Source: DAORHV01 sp964448405 (GTDB lineage Bacteria; Patescibacteriota; Gracilibacteria; Peribacterales; Peribacteraceae). From it: 64,000 bases of DNA. The notes under the pieces are model-generated. The model was not told the DNA's origin, made no database searches, and was given only the letters and a program-made list of their open reading frames with translations. The position numbers and the translations under genes were made by a program. Where the stretch lies: the NCBI GenBank assembly GCA_964448405.1, contig CAYUVW010000002.1, positions 1-64,000 on the forward strand, read 5' to 3'. This document shows, piece by piece, positions 47,474 to 55,664 of the stretch; the first letter of the stretch is position 1, and every line of letters begins with the position of its first letter.

Positions 47474-47950
47474 CTACGCCTTGTATGCGTCGCGGACTTC
47501 GAACAACAGCCAGAATCCGATGAGCAATCCTACAAGTTGTCCGGAAACCCCGTAACCCGCAATAACATTCAGGATGAGTGAAATGACGCTCAGCAACATG
47601 CCGTAGAACAGAAAGTTCCATCCGGCCTTCTTGTGCTGCGTCAGCGGCTGATACGCAAGTAAGTCCAACACTGCGGAAGCGAGTGCAAAGAGCATGCCAA
47701 CAACGAAGAGCAGCGGCAAAAGACCCAAGCGGAAGAATGACAGCGTGAACAGCAACGACGTGAACGCACCGGCGGAGAAGATGCCAACCAAGCCGAGTAT
47801 GCCTCCCAAAAGCGCCAACCACGGAGCGACATCCACCAGTGTTTGGCGGGCATTTTGGGGCAAATGCGGCGCCTTCTGAAACAGCGGAAGCATCCATGCC
47901 TCCAGTGCGGCAGCCTGCTTCAGAAAGTATGCACGTGGGTCGGTGGACAT
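47474..47950 (-). CDS. Four-helix membrane protein, unknown function
   Basis: A 158-residue protein with an N-terminal soluble helix (~40 residues) and four transmembrane segments (about 43-66, 70-98, 108-130, 135-152). The start is ATG 47950; the leader TCCGATTTCCCCCACCATCC is pyrimidine-rich. Small integral proteins of this layout are common in Patescibacteria without known role. It is divergent from the 48077 gene. Confidence 0.65.
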   Translation of the reverse strand: MSTDPRAYFLKQAAALEAWMLPLFQKAPHLPQNARQTLVDVAPWLALLGGILGLVGIFSAGAFTSLLFTLSFFRLGLLPLLFVVGMLFALASAVLDLLAYQPLTQHKKAGWNFLFYGMLLSVISLILNVIAGYGVSGQLVGLLIGFWLLFEVRDAYKA

Positions 47951-48076
47951 GGATGGTGGGGGAAATCGGAGAATGAACACAGTGTGTATGCGCGTACTTG
48001 CGCACGCAAGTGCGTCGGCTTTGCGTTCCACACATGGAATCGACATACTATTCGTGTCTTCCCCCTTGCGCATCCC

Positions 48077-48634
48077 ATGAACCAGACTCCTCCGAGCACA
48101 CCGACCAAGACTCGCCCCTGGATTTTGATCGCCGTCATCGTCAGCTTGCTGCTGCTTGTGGGGTATGGAATCAAAAACATCATGGAAATGGCCAGCAAGA
48201 AAATCGGTGAGACCATGGTGGAGAACATGATGGAGAAGGCAACCGGCGGCAAAGCCGACGTGGATGTAGAGGGCGGCAACATGAAGATTAAAACCGACGA
48301 AGGCACGCTCACCACCGGACAGACCATGCCAAAAGATTGGCCTACGGATGCTCCGGTCTACCCCAAGGCGGAGGTGCAATATTCGGCATCCGTCAGTCCG
48401 ACCGGCGGCAAAACCGGCCAGGCATTGGTCCTCATGAGCACGGACACGCAGCAACAAGTCTCCGAGTTCTACGCAGCGGAATTGGCAAAACAAGGCTGGA
48501 CGATTTCCGCCAACGCACAAGCTGCCGGATCGACCATGATGACTGCCACCAAAGATACGCGCACCTTTTCGGCAATGATCGCCGCATCGGATGGCCGCAC
48601 GACCATTACGCTTGGTTTGGGACAGGACGAATAG
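48077..48634 (+). CDS. Membrane-anchored protein with a C-terminal soluble domain, unknown
   Basis: A 185-residue protein with one N-terminal helix (about 14-34, WILIAVIVSLLLLVGYGI) after a Pro/Thr-rich start. Residues 40-75 form a Met/Lys-rich helix. The C-terminal ~100 residues (PKDWPTDAPVYPKAEVQYSASV, VSEFYAAELAKQGWTISAN) form an alpha/beta domain as seen in several CPR surface proteins. Probably anchored facing outward. No enzymatic motif. Confidence 0.65.
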   Translation: MNQTPPSTPTKTRPWILIAVIVSLLLLVGYGIKNIMEMASKKIGETMVENMMEKATGGKADVDVEGGNMKIKTDEGTLTTGQTMPKDWPTDAPVYPKAEVQYSASVSPTGGKTGQALVLMSTDTQQQVSEFYAAELAKQGWTISANAQAAGSTMMTATKDTRTFSAMIAASDGRTTITLGLGQDE

Positions 48635-48700
48635 TGCTTTGAAGAGAAAGCGCAACGAACGACCCAGCTGCAACGCCGATTACCGTGTACGATGCAGCCG

Positions 48701-49501
48701 ATGGCTCGTATCTTCAGTCCCAAGCACCGGTCAATCATCCTGCGCTACGCCGGAAAAAAGGAACAGGAAAATCTGTTCGTGATCGGCGCCTTCCAACGCA
48801 AGGGCGACCCGTTTCAGGACATCCTGTTCTCCGGCGCGTACCGCGAGGTGCAGATGATCGGCCTGGGCGCGTTCTTCAAGAAGTTCGGCAGCTTGGTACT
48901 GCACGCTGAAAACAACCGCGCACTCACCGAGATGGTCGATCAGTTCGTCGACCGCGGCTGTCGCATTGAATGGGTGCCCATGTTCGCGCGCTTCGCGCTG
49001 CCAACCATCGCGCGTCTGCGCCGCTACGGCTACACGCCCAAGGAGCTGCGCGAGGAAACGGTCTTTCTGCTTACCAAGAAAGCATTCACCGATCACCCGG
49101 AGCCGGGTGTTCGCCGCGGAACCGCGAAGGATGTTGAGGAAATCATTACGTTGCGCCGCATGGCCAACGGCGAAGACCTGACCGAAGAAATCACGCCGCG
49201 CGAACGCAGCCAAATTTACCCGGAAACGGAGTACCTGCTACACAAAGACGGCAAGCTGGTGTCGTGCGTGAACGTACACGGTTGGTCCGAGAAATACGTG
49301 CAGATCGGCGGCGTTGCCACGCATCCGGACTACCGTGAACGCGGCTTTGCCAAGCAGGTCATCAGTGCCGTCAGCCGCGATTACCTCGCCAAGAACAAGC
49401 ATGTGATTTTGTTCTGTAAGAACGACAACGTGCCGGCACTGGCGGTGTACGAAAAGCTCGGCTTCCGACCGATTGATCAGTTCATTGTGGCGAAGTTCTA
49501 G
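48701..49501 (+). CDS. GNAT family N-acetyltransferase-like protein
   Basis: A 266-residue protein. The C-terminal half has the acetyl-CoA signature: VQIGGVATHPDYRERGFAKQVISAVSRDYL (motif A, RxxGxA-type) and NVPALAVYEKLGF (motif B). The N-terminal 130 residues form an unrecognised domain, as in DUF4081-type two-domain GNATs. A TACGAT at 48688 gives a 7-nt gap to ATG 48701. Substrate unknown. Confidence 0.85.
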   Translation: MARIFSPKHRSIILRYAGKKEQENLFVIGAFQRKGDPFQDILFSGAYREVQMIGLGAFFKKFGSLVLHAENNRALTEMVDQFVDRGCRIEWVPMFARFALPTIARLRRYGYTPKELREETVFLLTKKAFTDHPEPGVRRGTAKDVEEIITLRRMANGEDLTEEITPRERSQIYPETEYLLHKDGKLVSCVNVHGWSEKYVQIGGVATHPDYRERGFAKQVISAVSRDYLAKNKHVILFCKNDNVPALAVYEKLGFRPIDQFIVAKF

Positions 49502-49585
49502 ACAATTTTTATCTTCTGCTAGCCACAAAAGGACCGACTACTCTGAAAAAGTTGCACAAAATGAACATCTGTTGGAGAATAGTCT

Positions 49586-50443
49586 ATGACCCCGCGAGAG
49601 TCTGCCGACGGCACACAGCAAATACACCTGCCACTTTGCGTACCAGATGCGACAGTGCGTTGCCGACAAACATGCACTGAGGATTGCGATGCCATACGAC
49701 GATCGCTGTTGAGCATGTTAGGCCAGCGACAAGATGCCGGTACGGTTGGGAATCACCAGTTGCAGCGCATGTTGCGTCAACATACGTTGCATCAATTGCA
49801 GCCATTGCAGGCAGGCCTGCGATCGGTACCGTACGAACGCAACTGCTGCGGCGGCGATGGTATTTTGGTCATCGACGGCGGCAACAAAGGAAAGACCATC
49901 GTGCTGGCGGACATCAACGGCCATGGCGCAAAAGAACAGCCGTCATTGCATGACCTCTTTGCCATGATTGCGAAGACGAACCCCGACAGCACGACGCTTG
50001 GTGAGTTGTTGCACCGCACGAACATGGCGTTTTCTGCCTGGCGCGATGTACTGGATAGCCAGGATGCAGCGCACATTCCGTATGCCGAATGTGCATTCGT
50101 CCGCCTGCAAGAAGACGGCATGCTCGAAGCGGCAACGGCCGGCGGAACGACGGCGTTGGTACTTGGGCCGAATGGAACGGTAACAGAACTCTGCAACGAA
50201 GAAGCGCATGGCACATGGATCGGCTTCCCGTACGTGAAAAAACCTGTGGTTCCCACCGCTTCGCGACTTGAACAAGCACACACGCTGGTCTTGTGCACCG
50301 ACGGCATCGACCCAGAAATCCGCACGGCCGACGCTTTCTGGAGTAGCCACAAGCGTGCGCACCCCGACGCGCTGGCAAACGAAATATACCGGACGTTTGC
50401 CTCGGGAAAGGATGATGCAACCGTACTGTGTTTGCGCCGTTAG
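49586..50443 (+). CDS. PP2C-like (SpoIIE-type) protein phosphatase
   Basis: A 285-residue protein. From about residue 85, DGILVIDGGNKGKTIVLADINGHG gives the two metal-binding Asp motifs, then ECAFVRLQEDGMLEAATAGGTTALVLGPNG and LVLCTDGIDPE with the late DDATVLCL, matching SpoIIE/RsbU phosphatases. The first ~80 residues are unusual, Cys-, Gln- and Arg-rich (RCRQTCTEDC, NHQLQRMLRQHTLHQLQPLQ), and form no known sensor. A GGAGA sits about 10 nt before the ATG, one of few Shine-Dalgarno-like sequences here. No anti-sigma partner lies nearby. Confidence 0.75.
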   Translation: MTPRESADGTQQIHLPLCVPDATVRCRQTCTEDCDAIRRSLLSMLGQRQDAGTVGNHQLQRMLRQHTLHQLQPLQAGLRSVPYERNCCGGDGILVIDGGNKGKTIVLADINGHGAKEQPSLHDLFAMIAKTNPDSTTLGELLHRTNMAFSAWRDVLDSQDAAHIPYAECAFVRLQEDGMLEAATAGGTTALVLGPNGTVTELCNEEAHGTWIGFPYVKKPVVPTASRLEQAHTLVLCTDGIDPEIRTADAFWSSHKRAHPDALANEIYRTFASGKDDATVLCLRR

Positions 50444-51276
50444 TACAGATCCGCGTACGAACACAATTCTATCTTCCGTTCCGCAAACTCCGTGACGAGT
50501 TCGGGATTCATGACCATGTTGAATTCGGTCACGCGCTGAGGATCGGTCTCGAATGCATCGCCGATGGGATTCTGGCTGCCGGGGTGCACCATGAGTTCGG
50601 TAACGCCTTCGGGTAAGCGACTGAGGATATGACGCAAATTGCGATTGGACGCGTTGCCACACAACGCCATGCCGCGGAAATGATCGGTGGTTTTTACGCC
50701 ATGGGCCTCGAACAACGTGCGTGCGGCATCGGCCTGATTGTTGATGGCGACGATTTTTTTCAGCTGCACTTCTTCGATCATGAACCCGAACGGCGGCACC
50801 GGCTCACTGGGAATGCGTACGAACGAAATGCCGTAACGGTCGAATAACGTGACCAAAATCGGAGCAACGAACGGGTGCACATGAATGTGATGATGCCCGT
50901 CCACGTGGGTCGGCTGGCCGTAATGCTCCATGAACCACTCGAACTGACTGCGCAGCTCGCGTTCGATGTGAAACTTGTCGATCTCGCCCTCGCTGAGCAT
51001 GCGGTGCAGCGTTTCGCGTCCCAGGAAGTACCCGTCGGTGGTGAGCAACGAAGCGATGTCGGAATCGGCGCTGATGGGATCCCCTTCGGTCAGGTTGATA
51101 TGCAGGCCTGTCGGCAATTCTTTTTCACGAGCATGACGAGCGGCCTTCTGGCTTTCGCTGAAGTTGGGGATGAGCGAGGCGCTGGTCACGAACCCGTGTT
51201 CGTGCGCGGTGAAAATCCCATGGCTGCGCTGGGACGTTATCCCTAAGTCGTCGGCGTTGATGATGAGGCGGCGCAC
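50440..51276 (-). CDS. YdjC/ChbG-type carbohydrate deacetylase
   Basis: A 278-residue protein of the YdjC superfamily: RLIINADDLGITSQRSHGI carries the metal-binding Asp pair, GLHINLTEG the His, and HVDGHHHIHVHPFVAPIL the other His residues. The family removes acetyl groups from N-acetylated chito-oligosaccharides or related glycans. The start is GTG 51276, 6 nt after TACCAT, so it is probably leaderless with a GTG. It overlaps the end of the phosphatase gene by 4 bp tail-to-tail. Confidence 0.9.
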   Translation of the reverse strand: MRRLIINADDLGITSQRSHGIFTAHEHGFVTSASLIPNFSESQKAARHAREKELPTGLHINLTEGDPISADSDIASLLTTDGYFLGRETLHRMLSEGEIDKFHIERELRSQFEWFMEHYGQPTHVDGHHHIHVHPFVAPILVTLFDRYGISFVRIPSEPVPPFGFMIEEVQLKKIVAINNQADAARTLFEAHGVKTTDHFRGMALCGNASNRNLRHILSRLPEGVTELMVHPGSQNPIGDAFETDPQRVTEFNMVMNPELVTEFAERKIELCSYADLY

Positions 51277-51326
51277 GGAGCGATGGTAGCGGATACCGCA
51301 AAACTTTCACGGGTACCGCAGAATAA

Positions 51327-51355
51327 TTGACTTTATCATCAAAATATTAATTAAT
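51327..51355 (+). promoter_or_regulatory. Promoter of the 51361 gene
   Basis: -35 TTGACT (51327-51332), 17 bp, -10 ATTAAT (51350-51355), then 5 nt to the ATG. The surrounding 40 bp is very A/T-rich. Confidence 0.55.
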
Positions 51356-51360
51356 GTATT

Positions 51361-52092
51361 ATGCAGTATAAGAAGTTGTTGTACCCGCAGGCCAATGTGG
51401 ATAACACCTATCAAGGCGTTGGAGCAGTGGTCAATGTTCTTCCGAGGGACATTCACTCGCAGAAGCGCCTTCGGGAATGCGTGGAAGATTTGCTAGTACC
51501 CGCCGCGCAAAAACATGCAGTCGCGCTGCTTCCTCGCGAAGCAGTAGACTTTGAAGATATAGACATTCTGGAAGGATTGGCGCCCGTGAAAGATGGCATG
51601 AACAGCGCACAGCTGCACTATCACCCGGACAGCATCGAATTCGCCTCGACCGGAAGCACGGTAGACACCGTTGTATCGGACACCATGTCTGCGGCACGAA
51701 ATATTTTGCACGTATTGGAATCCCCTGCAACACGCGCAATATTGCGAAAATCTGGCGACAACGACGCAGATGTACTTGTCATGGCAGCGCTCGATTTTCT
51801 TCAAAAAGCAAACATGGAACACGTGCCGATGGCATTGAGAATAGATCAGGCACGACGGGCATACACCGTATTGTATCTGCTGCTTACCACTGCGAAGGCA
51901 CGACCCGAGTTGTATCAAGTTCTACGGGAGGTGCAGATGAATATGCAGGCAGATTTGTTTGCAATCCCATGGAAAGAGTACGGCTATGCCGTCATGCATT
52001 CCAACGTAACGCATGCCCGTAACGTGATCCATGCCGACACCCGTACGGACAGCGCCTTATTTGTTCGGACAAGAAAAGAAGTTCATCAGTAA
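51361..52092 (+). CDS. Hypothetical soluble protein (243 aa)
   Basis: A mixed helical protein with no signal peptide, membrane helix or Cys apart from one at residue 40. The N-terminal half has an alpha/beta look (LPREAVDFEDIDILEGLAPV), the C-terminal half is helical (ARRAYTVLYLLLTTAKARPELYQVLREVQMNM). It has its own A/T-rich promoter and nearly no leader. No family recognised. It precedes the M23-type lipoprotein by 35 bp, but that gene has its own -10. Confidence 0.6.
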   Translation: MQYKKLLYPQANVDNTYQGVGAVVNVLPRDIHSQKRLRECVEDLLVPAAQKHAVALLPREAVDFEDIDILEGLAPVKDGMNSAQLHYHPDSIEFASTGSTVDTVVSDTMSAARNILHVLESPATRAILRKSGDNDADVLVMAALDFLQKANMEHVPMALRIDQARRAYTVLYLLLTTAKARPELYQVLREVQMNMQADLFAIPWKEYGYAVMHSNVTHARNVIHADTRTDSALFVRTRKEVHQ

Positions 52093-52127
52093 GCCGCAGC
52101 ACTGAAGAAGTAGGCTATGCTCCATGC

Positions 52128-52781
52128 ATGCGCAATCTGATTGTTCTGTCTATGACAGTGGCTATTGCGGCATGCGTTCCGGCAACTCCTGTTGTACAAA
52201 CGCCACCAGCGTCATCATCTTCGAGTAGCGTCGGTTCCTCGGCCATGGTTTCGAGCCAGGCATCGAGCAATGCGTCCATCGTCGCACCGCTGAAAAACTT
52301 CGCCACTCGCGTGACCAAGAAGCCATTCGGCATCCAGATTACGAAAGCCGACTCCCCCGTCCAACCTGAACGTTTCGCCGGATACCACACCGGCACCGAC
52401 TTCGAGATGTTGCCGGGTGAGGAGGAGGCCATGCTGCCCGTGCAGGCGATCTGCACCGGTCCAGTGTTGGTCGCACGCCAAGCCGACGGCTACGGCGGCG
52501 TAATGGTCCAGTCGTGCGTCATCGACGGTGAAGCAGTGACTGTGCTGTACGGCCACCTCGCGTTCACACTCTCGTCCATTCAAATCATCCCCGGCACGCA
52601 CTTGGAAGCCGGACAAACGTTCGCCACGCTCGGCACAGCCTTCAGCGACGAAACCGATGGCGAGCGCCAGCACCTGCATCTCGGCATCCACAAAGGAACC
52701 GCCGCGGTGCTCGCCGGGTACGTGCAAACCGAAAAAGAACTGGACGCGTGGATCGACCCGATGACAATTCTGGCGCGTTAA
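52128..52781 (+). CDS. M23-type metallopeptidase-like lipoprotein
   Basis: A 217-residue protein with signal and lipobox IAACVP, then a Ser/Ala-rich linker (to about 55). The M23/LytM fold follows: GYHTGTDFEM (HxxxD zinc ligands), YGGVMVQS, VTVLYGHLA and RQHLHLGIHKG (HxH). All zinc ligands are present, so endopeptidase activity on peptidoglycan is likely. The -10 TATGCT (52116-52121) lies 6 nt before the ATG. It meets the opposite-strand hydrolase by 4 bp. Confidence 0.85.
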   Translation: MRNLIVLSMTVAIAACVPATPVVQTPPASSSSSSVGSSAMVSSQASSNASIVAPLKNFATRVTKKPFGIQITKADSPVQPERFAGYHTGTDFEMLPGEEEAMLPVQAICTGPVLVARQADGYGGVMVQSCVIDGEAVTVLYGHLAFTLSSIQIIPGTHLEAGQTFATLGTAFSDETDGERQHLHLGIHKGTAAVLAGYVQTEKELDAWIDPMTILAR

Positions 52782-53668
52782 TCGGCTTTGCGCCGCTCTG
52801 CTGCAAATGCGACAATGTCTCGCAAACACCCAAGCGACGCAAAATGTCCGCCCGGGATGAGCCGATATTCGGCCTCTGGAAAGTGAGCGTGGAAATATTC
52901 GGCGGAAGCCTGCGGAACCATGACGTCATCGGCGCCATGCCAAATGCGGCACGGAACAGACAAGTGACCGACGTGGAATCCCCAATTCCAGTAACGCTGG
53001 ATTTCGATACTCAGATGTCGCGCTGCATCCGGCGTTGCCAGAATCACCGCATGGTCATCCACAAACATATCCAGCGCGCCTTCCACATTCTCGGAAAATC
53101 GGCCGATGTCGGCCGGGGAAACAGTCTGTACAAAACGCAGTACCTCCGAACGCAGATTACGGGCAAACAGACGATGCTTGATGGAAAATAATCCGCTGAT
53201 CGTCCGACGGCCGACTCCGCCCATGCTGCCTACGGCCAACAAGCTGCGCAGACGGTTGCTCATGGCACGCCGAATATGCCGCTCGCCGAGCGGACCCAAT
53301 GGACTGACCAACGCCAAACACCGGACGCGTGGGGCATCTAGCACGGCACAGGCCAGCGCATAGGGTGCTCCGCCAGACACACCGATAGCGGCGTACTGCT
53401 CGACCTTCAAATGTTTGAGCAGCACCAATGCCGGCTGCACCGCATCGTGAATGCTGCGGCCAGATACGGGTGTCGATTTGCCGACGCCGGGGCGATGCGG
53501 CGCGATAATGCGCAGACCCAATGCCGCAGCCGCTTCGTGTGCCGCACGCGCCTGGTGAACCGAGCCTACAAAACCATGGAAGAACACCGCCGGTTTGCCA
53601 TTCGGATCGCCAAACTCGGCGTACTCGATGTACTGCGACGGTGCGAGAGCGAGAAGGCGAAGTTGCAT
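52778..53668 (-). CDS. Alpha/beta hydrolase fold protein
   Basis: A 296-residue protein. YIEYAEFGDPNGKPAVFFHGFVGS gives the strand and oxyanion His-Gly, APHRPGVGKS the next loop, IGVSGGAPYALA the nucleophile elbow (Ser) and IPGGHFASL the catalytic His. A cap region of about 90 residues lies between. Substrate unknown; it resembles the general lactonase/esterase group. The start is ATG 53668 after a C/T-rich leader. Confidence 0.9.
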   Translation of the reverse strand: MQLRLLALAPSQYIEYAEFGDPNGKPAVFFHGFVGSVHQARAAHEAAAALGLRIIAPHRPGVGKSTPVSGRSIHDAVQPALVLLKHLKVEQYAAIGVSGGAPYALACAVLDAPRVRCLALVSPLGPLGERHIRRAMSNRLRSLLAVGSMGGVGRRTISGLFSIKHRLFARNLRSEVLRFVQTVSPADIGRFSENVEGALDMFVDDHAVILATPDAARHLSIEIQRYWNWGFHVGHLSVPCRIWHGADDVMVPQASAEYFHAHFPEAEYRLIPGGHFASLGCLRDIVAFAAERRKAD

Positions 53669-54035
53669 AAGCAAGAAGAAGCTAACAGTTGGTACGTAAG
53701 GTGCGCCAGAACATTACAAAATGACTTTTGGCCTAACCAAAGGGACTAATTCAGTTTTTGGTGGATTTTGATTGACTTTTGATGATTAGCACTCGGAACT
53801 GGAGTGTGCCAATAAGCAAGAAGAAATCGCTTACCTTAGCCACTTGAATTGTATAATGGGGACTCTTATCTTTTCCCCGGTACCGATGAGGCAGCTCCTC
53901 CATAGCCATTGAGAAAAGACACGTAGCCGCTAAGGACGACGTGTCTTTCCAGCAATCGAATCGCTTTCTACCACAAGCATTCAAGCAGGTTCTCTAGGTC
54001 CTAGCAAAAAACTTCTATTTTGCTTCCTATTTTTT
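53669..54035. other. A/T-rich intergenic region without a clear gene
   Basis: About 370 bp, noticeably lower in G+C. It contains a consensus -10 TATAAT at 53852-53857 (plus strand) followed by a small hairpin (GGGGA...TCCCC, 53858-53878), an 8-codon ATG ORF beginning near 53889, and a 10-bp stem (AAAGACACGT...ACGTGTCTTT) at about 53916-53950. A palindrome CTAGG-T-CCTAG lies near 53995. No protein gene is convincing. Confidence 0.5.
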
Positions 54036-54257
54036 ATGTCCAATCAACACGTAGTCGAGCGCTCCGATGGCTGGGGCGTCCGCGGCGAAGGCAACTCCCG
54101 CGACACCTCTCATCACAATACTCAGGCCGATGCAATCCGGGCCGCTCGTGACATCGCCCAGAACCAAGGTGGCGACGTCATGATCCATGATCGTCACGGA
54201 AAAATCCGTGAACGTAACACCTACGGCAAGCCCGATCCCTTTCCGCCGCGCGGCTAA
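54036..54257 (+). CDS. DUF2188 family protein
   Basis: A 73-residue protein matching DUF2188: HVVERSDGWGVRGEGNSRDTSHHNTQADAIRAARDIAQNQGGDVMIHDRHGKIRERNTYG. The family consists of small stand-alone domains of unknown function in bacteria and viruses. The leader (CTTCCTATTTTTT) is T/C-rich. It is followed by another small gene after a run of ten C. Confidence 0.85.
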   Translation: MSNQHVVERSDGWGVRGEGNSRDTSHHNTQADAIRAARDIAQNQGGDVMIHDRHGKIRERNTYGKPDPFPPRG

Positions 54258-54259
54258 TT

Positions 54260-54269
54260 CCCCCCCCCC
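54260..54269 (+). repeat. Poly(C)10 tract in the leader of a small gene
   Basis: Ten consecutive C, starting 2 bp after the DUF2188 stop codon and ending 7 nt before the ATG at 54277. Homopolymers of this length are prone to slippage. Confidence 0.9.
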
Positions 54270-54276
54270 ACTTCTA

Positions 54277-54435
54277 ATGACTCACATTTCACAAATCTCC
54301 GTGGCCGCTAACAAGGCGGTTGTGGAACTAGCCGAGGCTTTACTCGCTCGGAACTTCACGCATACGCAGGTTGCCCAGATCGTAGGGCAAGTCTACGAAA
54401 CGTGTGGCACCTATGGCTATCGTCCCGCGAAATGA
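54277..54435 (+). CDS. Small helical protein (52 aa)
   Basis: A 52-residue protein, MTHISQISVAANKAVVELAE at the start then ALLARNFTHTQVAQIVGQVYETCGTYGYRP, with two amphipathic helices. It follows DUF2188 by 19 bp and ends just before a strong terminator, so the two form a compact unit. No homologue recognised. Confidence 0.6.
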   Translation: MTHISQISVAANKAVVELAEALLARNFTHTQVAQIVGQVYETCGTYGYRPAK

Positions 54436-54443
54436 AAAGGCCT

Positions 54444-54473
54444 GCAGCCCGGCATAATACCCGGGCTGCTTTT
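54444..54473 (+). terminator. Intrinsic terminator of the DUF2188 unit
   Basis: Nine-bp stem GCAGCCCGG/CCGGGCTGC with an 8-base loop, followed by TTTT. Its end coincides with the stop codon of the opposing gene. Confidence 0.85.
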
Positions 54474-55653
54474 ACTCGACCCACAGCAACAAACTCTTCA
54501 GGTAATCGACCTCCGGGTGATACAGGTTGATGGGGTGATCCACGGCGTGGCGGTGGCGCTGGATGATGCGCACGAAACGCTTGGCCTGGCGTGCAGCGTG
54601 GAAAATGGCCGTCTGGAACAACTGCTGGTCCATTTGGTACGAACACGAGCACGTGAGCAGCAAGCTGTTGGCGGGCAAGATGTCGAACGCCATGCGGTTC
54701 ATGTCGGTATACGCTTTCTTGGCCGGCTCCAGGTCGGTGCTGCGCTTGGCGAACGCCGGCGGGTCGAGCACGATGAAGTCGTATTTGCGCGGCATGGGCT
54801 TCTTACGCAGAAACTCGAACGTATCGTTGGGGTATGCGCCGAACGCTTCGGTATTCAAACCGTTCAGTTTCACGTGCTCCTTGGCACGCGCAATGGCCAC
54901 CTGGTCGTAATCGACTGCGTCTGCAGCGAGTGCTCCGCCAGCCAGTGCGTTCACCGAGAAACCGCCGACGTAGCTGCAGCAATCCAGAACCGTGCGGCCT
55001 TTGGCATACGTGCGCACCAGCGTGCGCATTTCGCGCTGGTCCAAAAAGAAACCGGTCTTCTGGCTACCGGCGATGTCGATGACGTATTTCAGTCCGCGCT
55101 CCTTCACCTCGAATTTGGCCGGACCCTCGCCCTTCACCCAGCCTTCCTTGGGTTCGAGTCCTTCCTTCTTACGAGAGCCACCGGTGGATTTCTCGAACAC
55201 GGCCTTAGGCTTGCACAAACCGAACAGCAAGTCGGCGATCCAGTCGCGCAGCTTGTCCATGCCCATGGTCGTGAGCTGCATGACGATAATGTCGCCGTAC
55301 TGGTCCACAATGAGCCCCGGGATGCCGTCGCCCTCGGCGTTGATGAGACGCCAGCAGTTGGTGTCCTCGGTCCCGGCCAGCGACTTACGCATGGCGACCG
55401 CGCGCGAGATGTTGCGGCGCAGGGTGTCCATGGGGTCGCCGCGGTCGAACGCGATTGCACGGCCGCAGATGTAGGCTTCACTGTTGTACGTGGCGTAGCA
55501 CAGGAACTCCCCTTTCACGCTCTTCACTTCCACAATGGAGCCATCCTCGGCGGCAGGCGGCGACGTAATGGCCGACTGAAAAATGGCGTGATGCCTGTTG
55601 CGCAGGTGAATTTCGCCGGTCGCCTTAACTGTGAGAACGGGGTAGAACTGCAT
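54472..55653 (-). CDS. Class I rRNA methyltransferase, RlmI/RlmK-L type
   Basis: A 393-residue protein with an N-terminal PUA domain (about 1-75, AFDRGDPMDT start region) and RlmI-like N-domain, then a Rossmann methyltransferase: FFLDQREMR, TVLDCCSYVGGFSVNALAGGA (SAM loop), VDYDQVAIARAKEHVKLNGL and the catalytic FIVLDPPAFAKRSTD. The RlmI family installs m5C on 23S rRNA. -10 TAGTCT lies 8 nt before the ATG. It is last of a possible minus-strand run of genes. Confidence 0.88.
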   Translation of the reverse strand: MQFYPVLTVKATGEIHLRNRHHAIFQSAITSPPAAEDGSIVEVKSVKGEFLCYATYNSEAYICGRAIAFDRGDPMDTLRRNISRAVAMRKSLAGTEDTNCWRLINAEGDGIPGLIVDQYGDIIVMQLTTMGMDKLRDWIADLLFGLCKPKAVFEKSTGGSRKKEGLEPKEGWVKGEGPAKFEVKERGLKYVIDIAGSQKTGFFLDQREMRTLVRTYAKGRTVLDCCSYVGGFSVNALAGGALAADAVDYDQVAIARAKEHVKLNGLNTEAFGAYPNDTFEFLRKKPMPRKYDFIVLDPPAFAKRSTDLEPAKKAYTDMNRMAFDILPANSLLLTCSCSYQMDQQLFQTAIFHAARQAKRFVRIIQRHRHAVDHPINLYHPEVDYLKSLLLWVE

Positions 55654-55664
55654 GGGCAGCTAGA

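Noticed and set aside
53786..53810. CIRCE-like inverted repeat (TTAGCACTC...GAGTGTGCC)
   Set aside because: The left arm matches the CIRCE half-site exactly, but the right arm matches at only five of nine positions and the spacer is 7 instead of 9 bp; no heat-shock gene follows.
53751..53984. 77-aa minus-strand ORF in the A/T-rich gap
   Set aside because: No start signal, no family and a composition typical of chance ORFs; hairpins and a plus-strand TATAAT overlap it.
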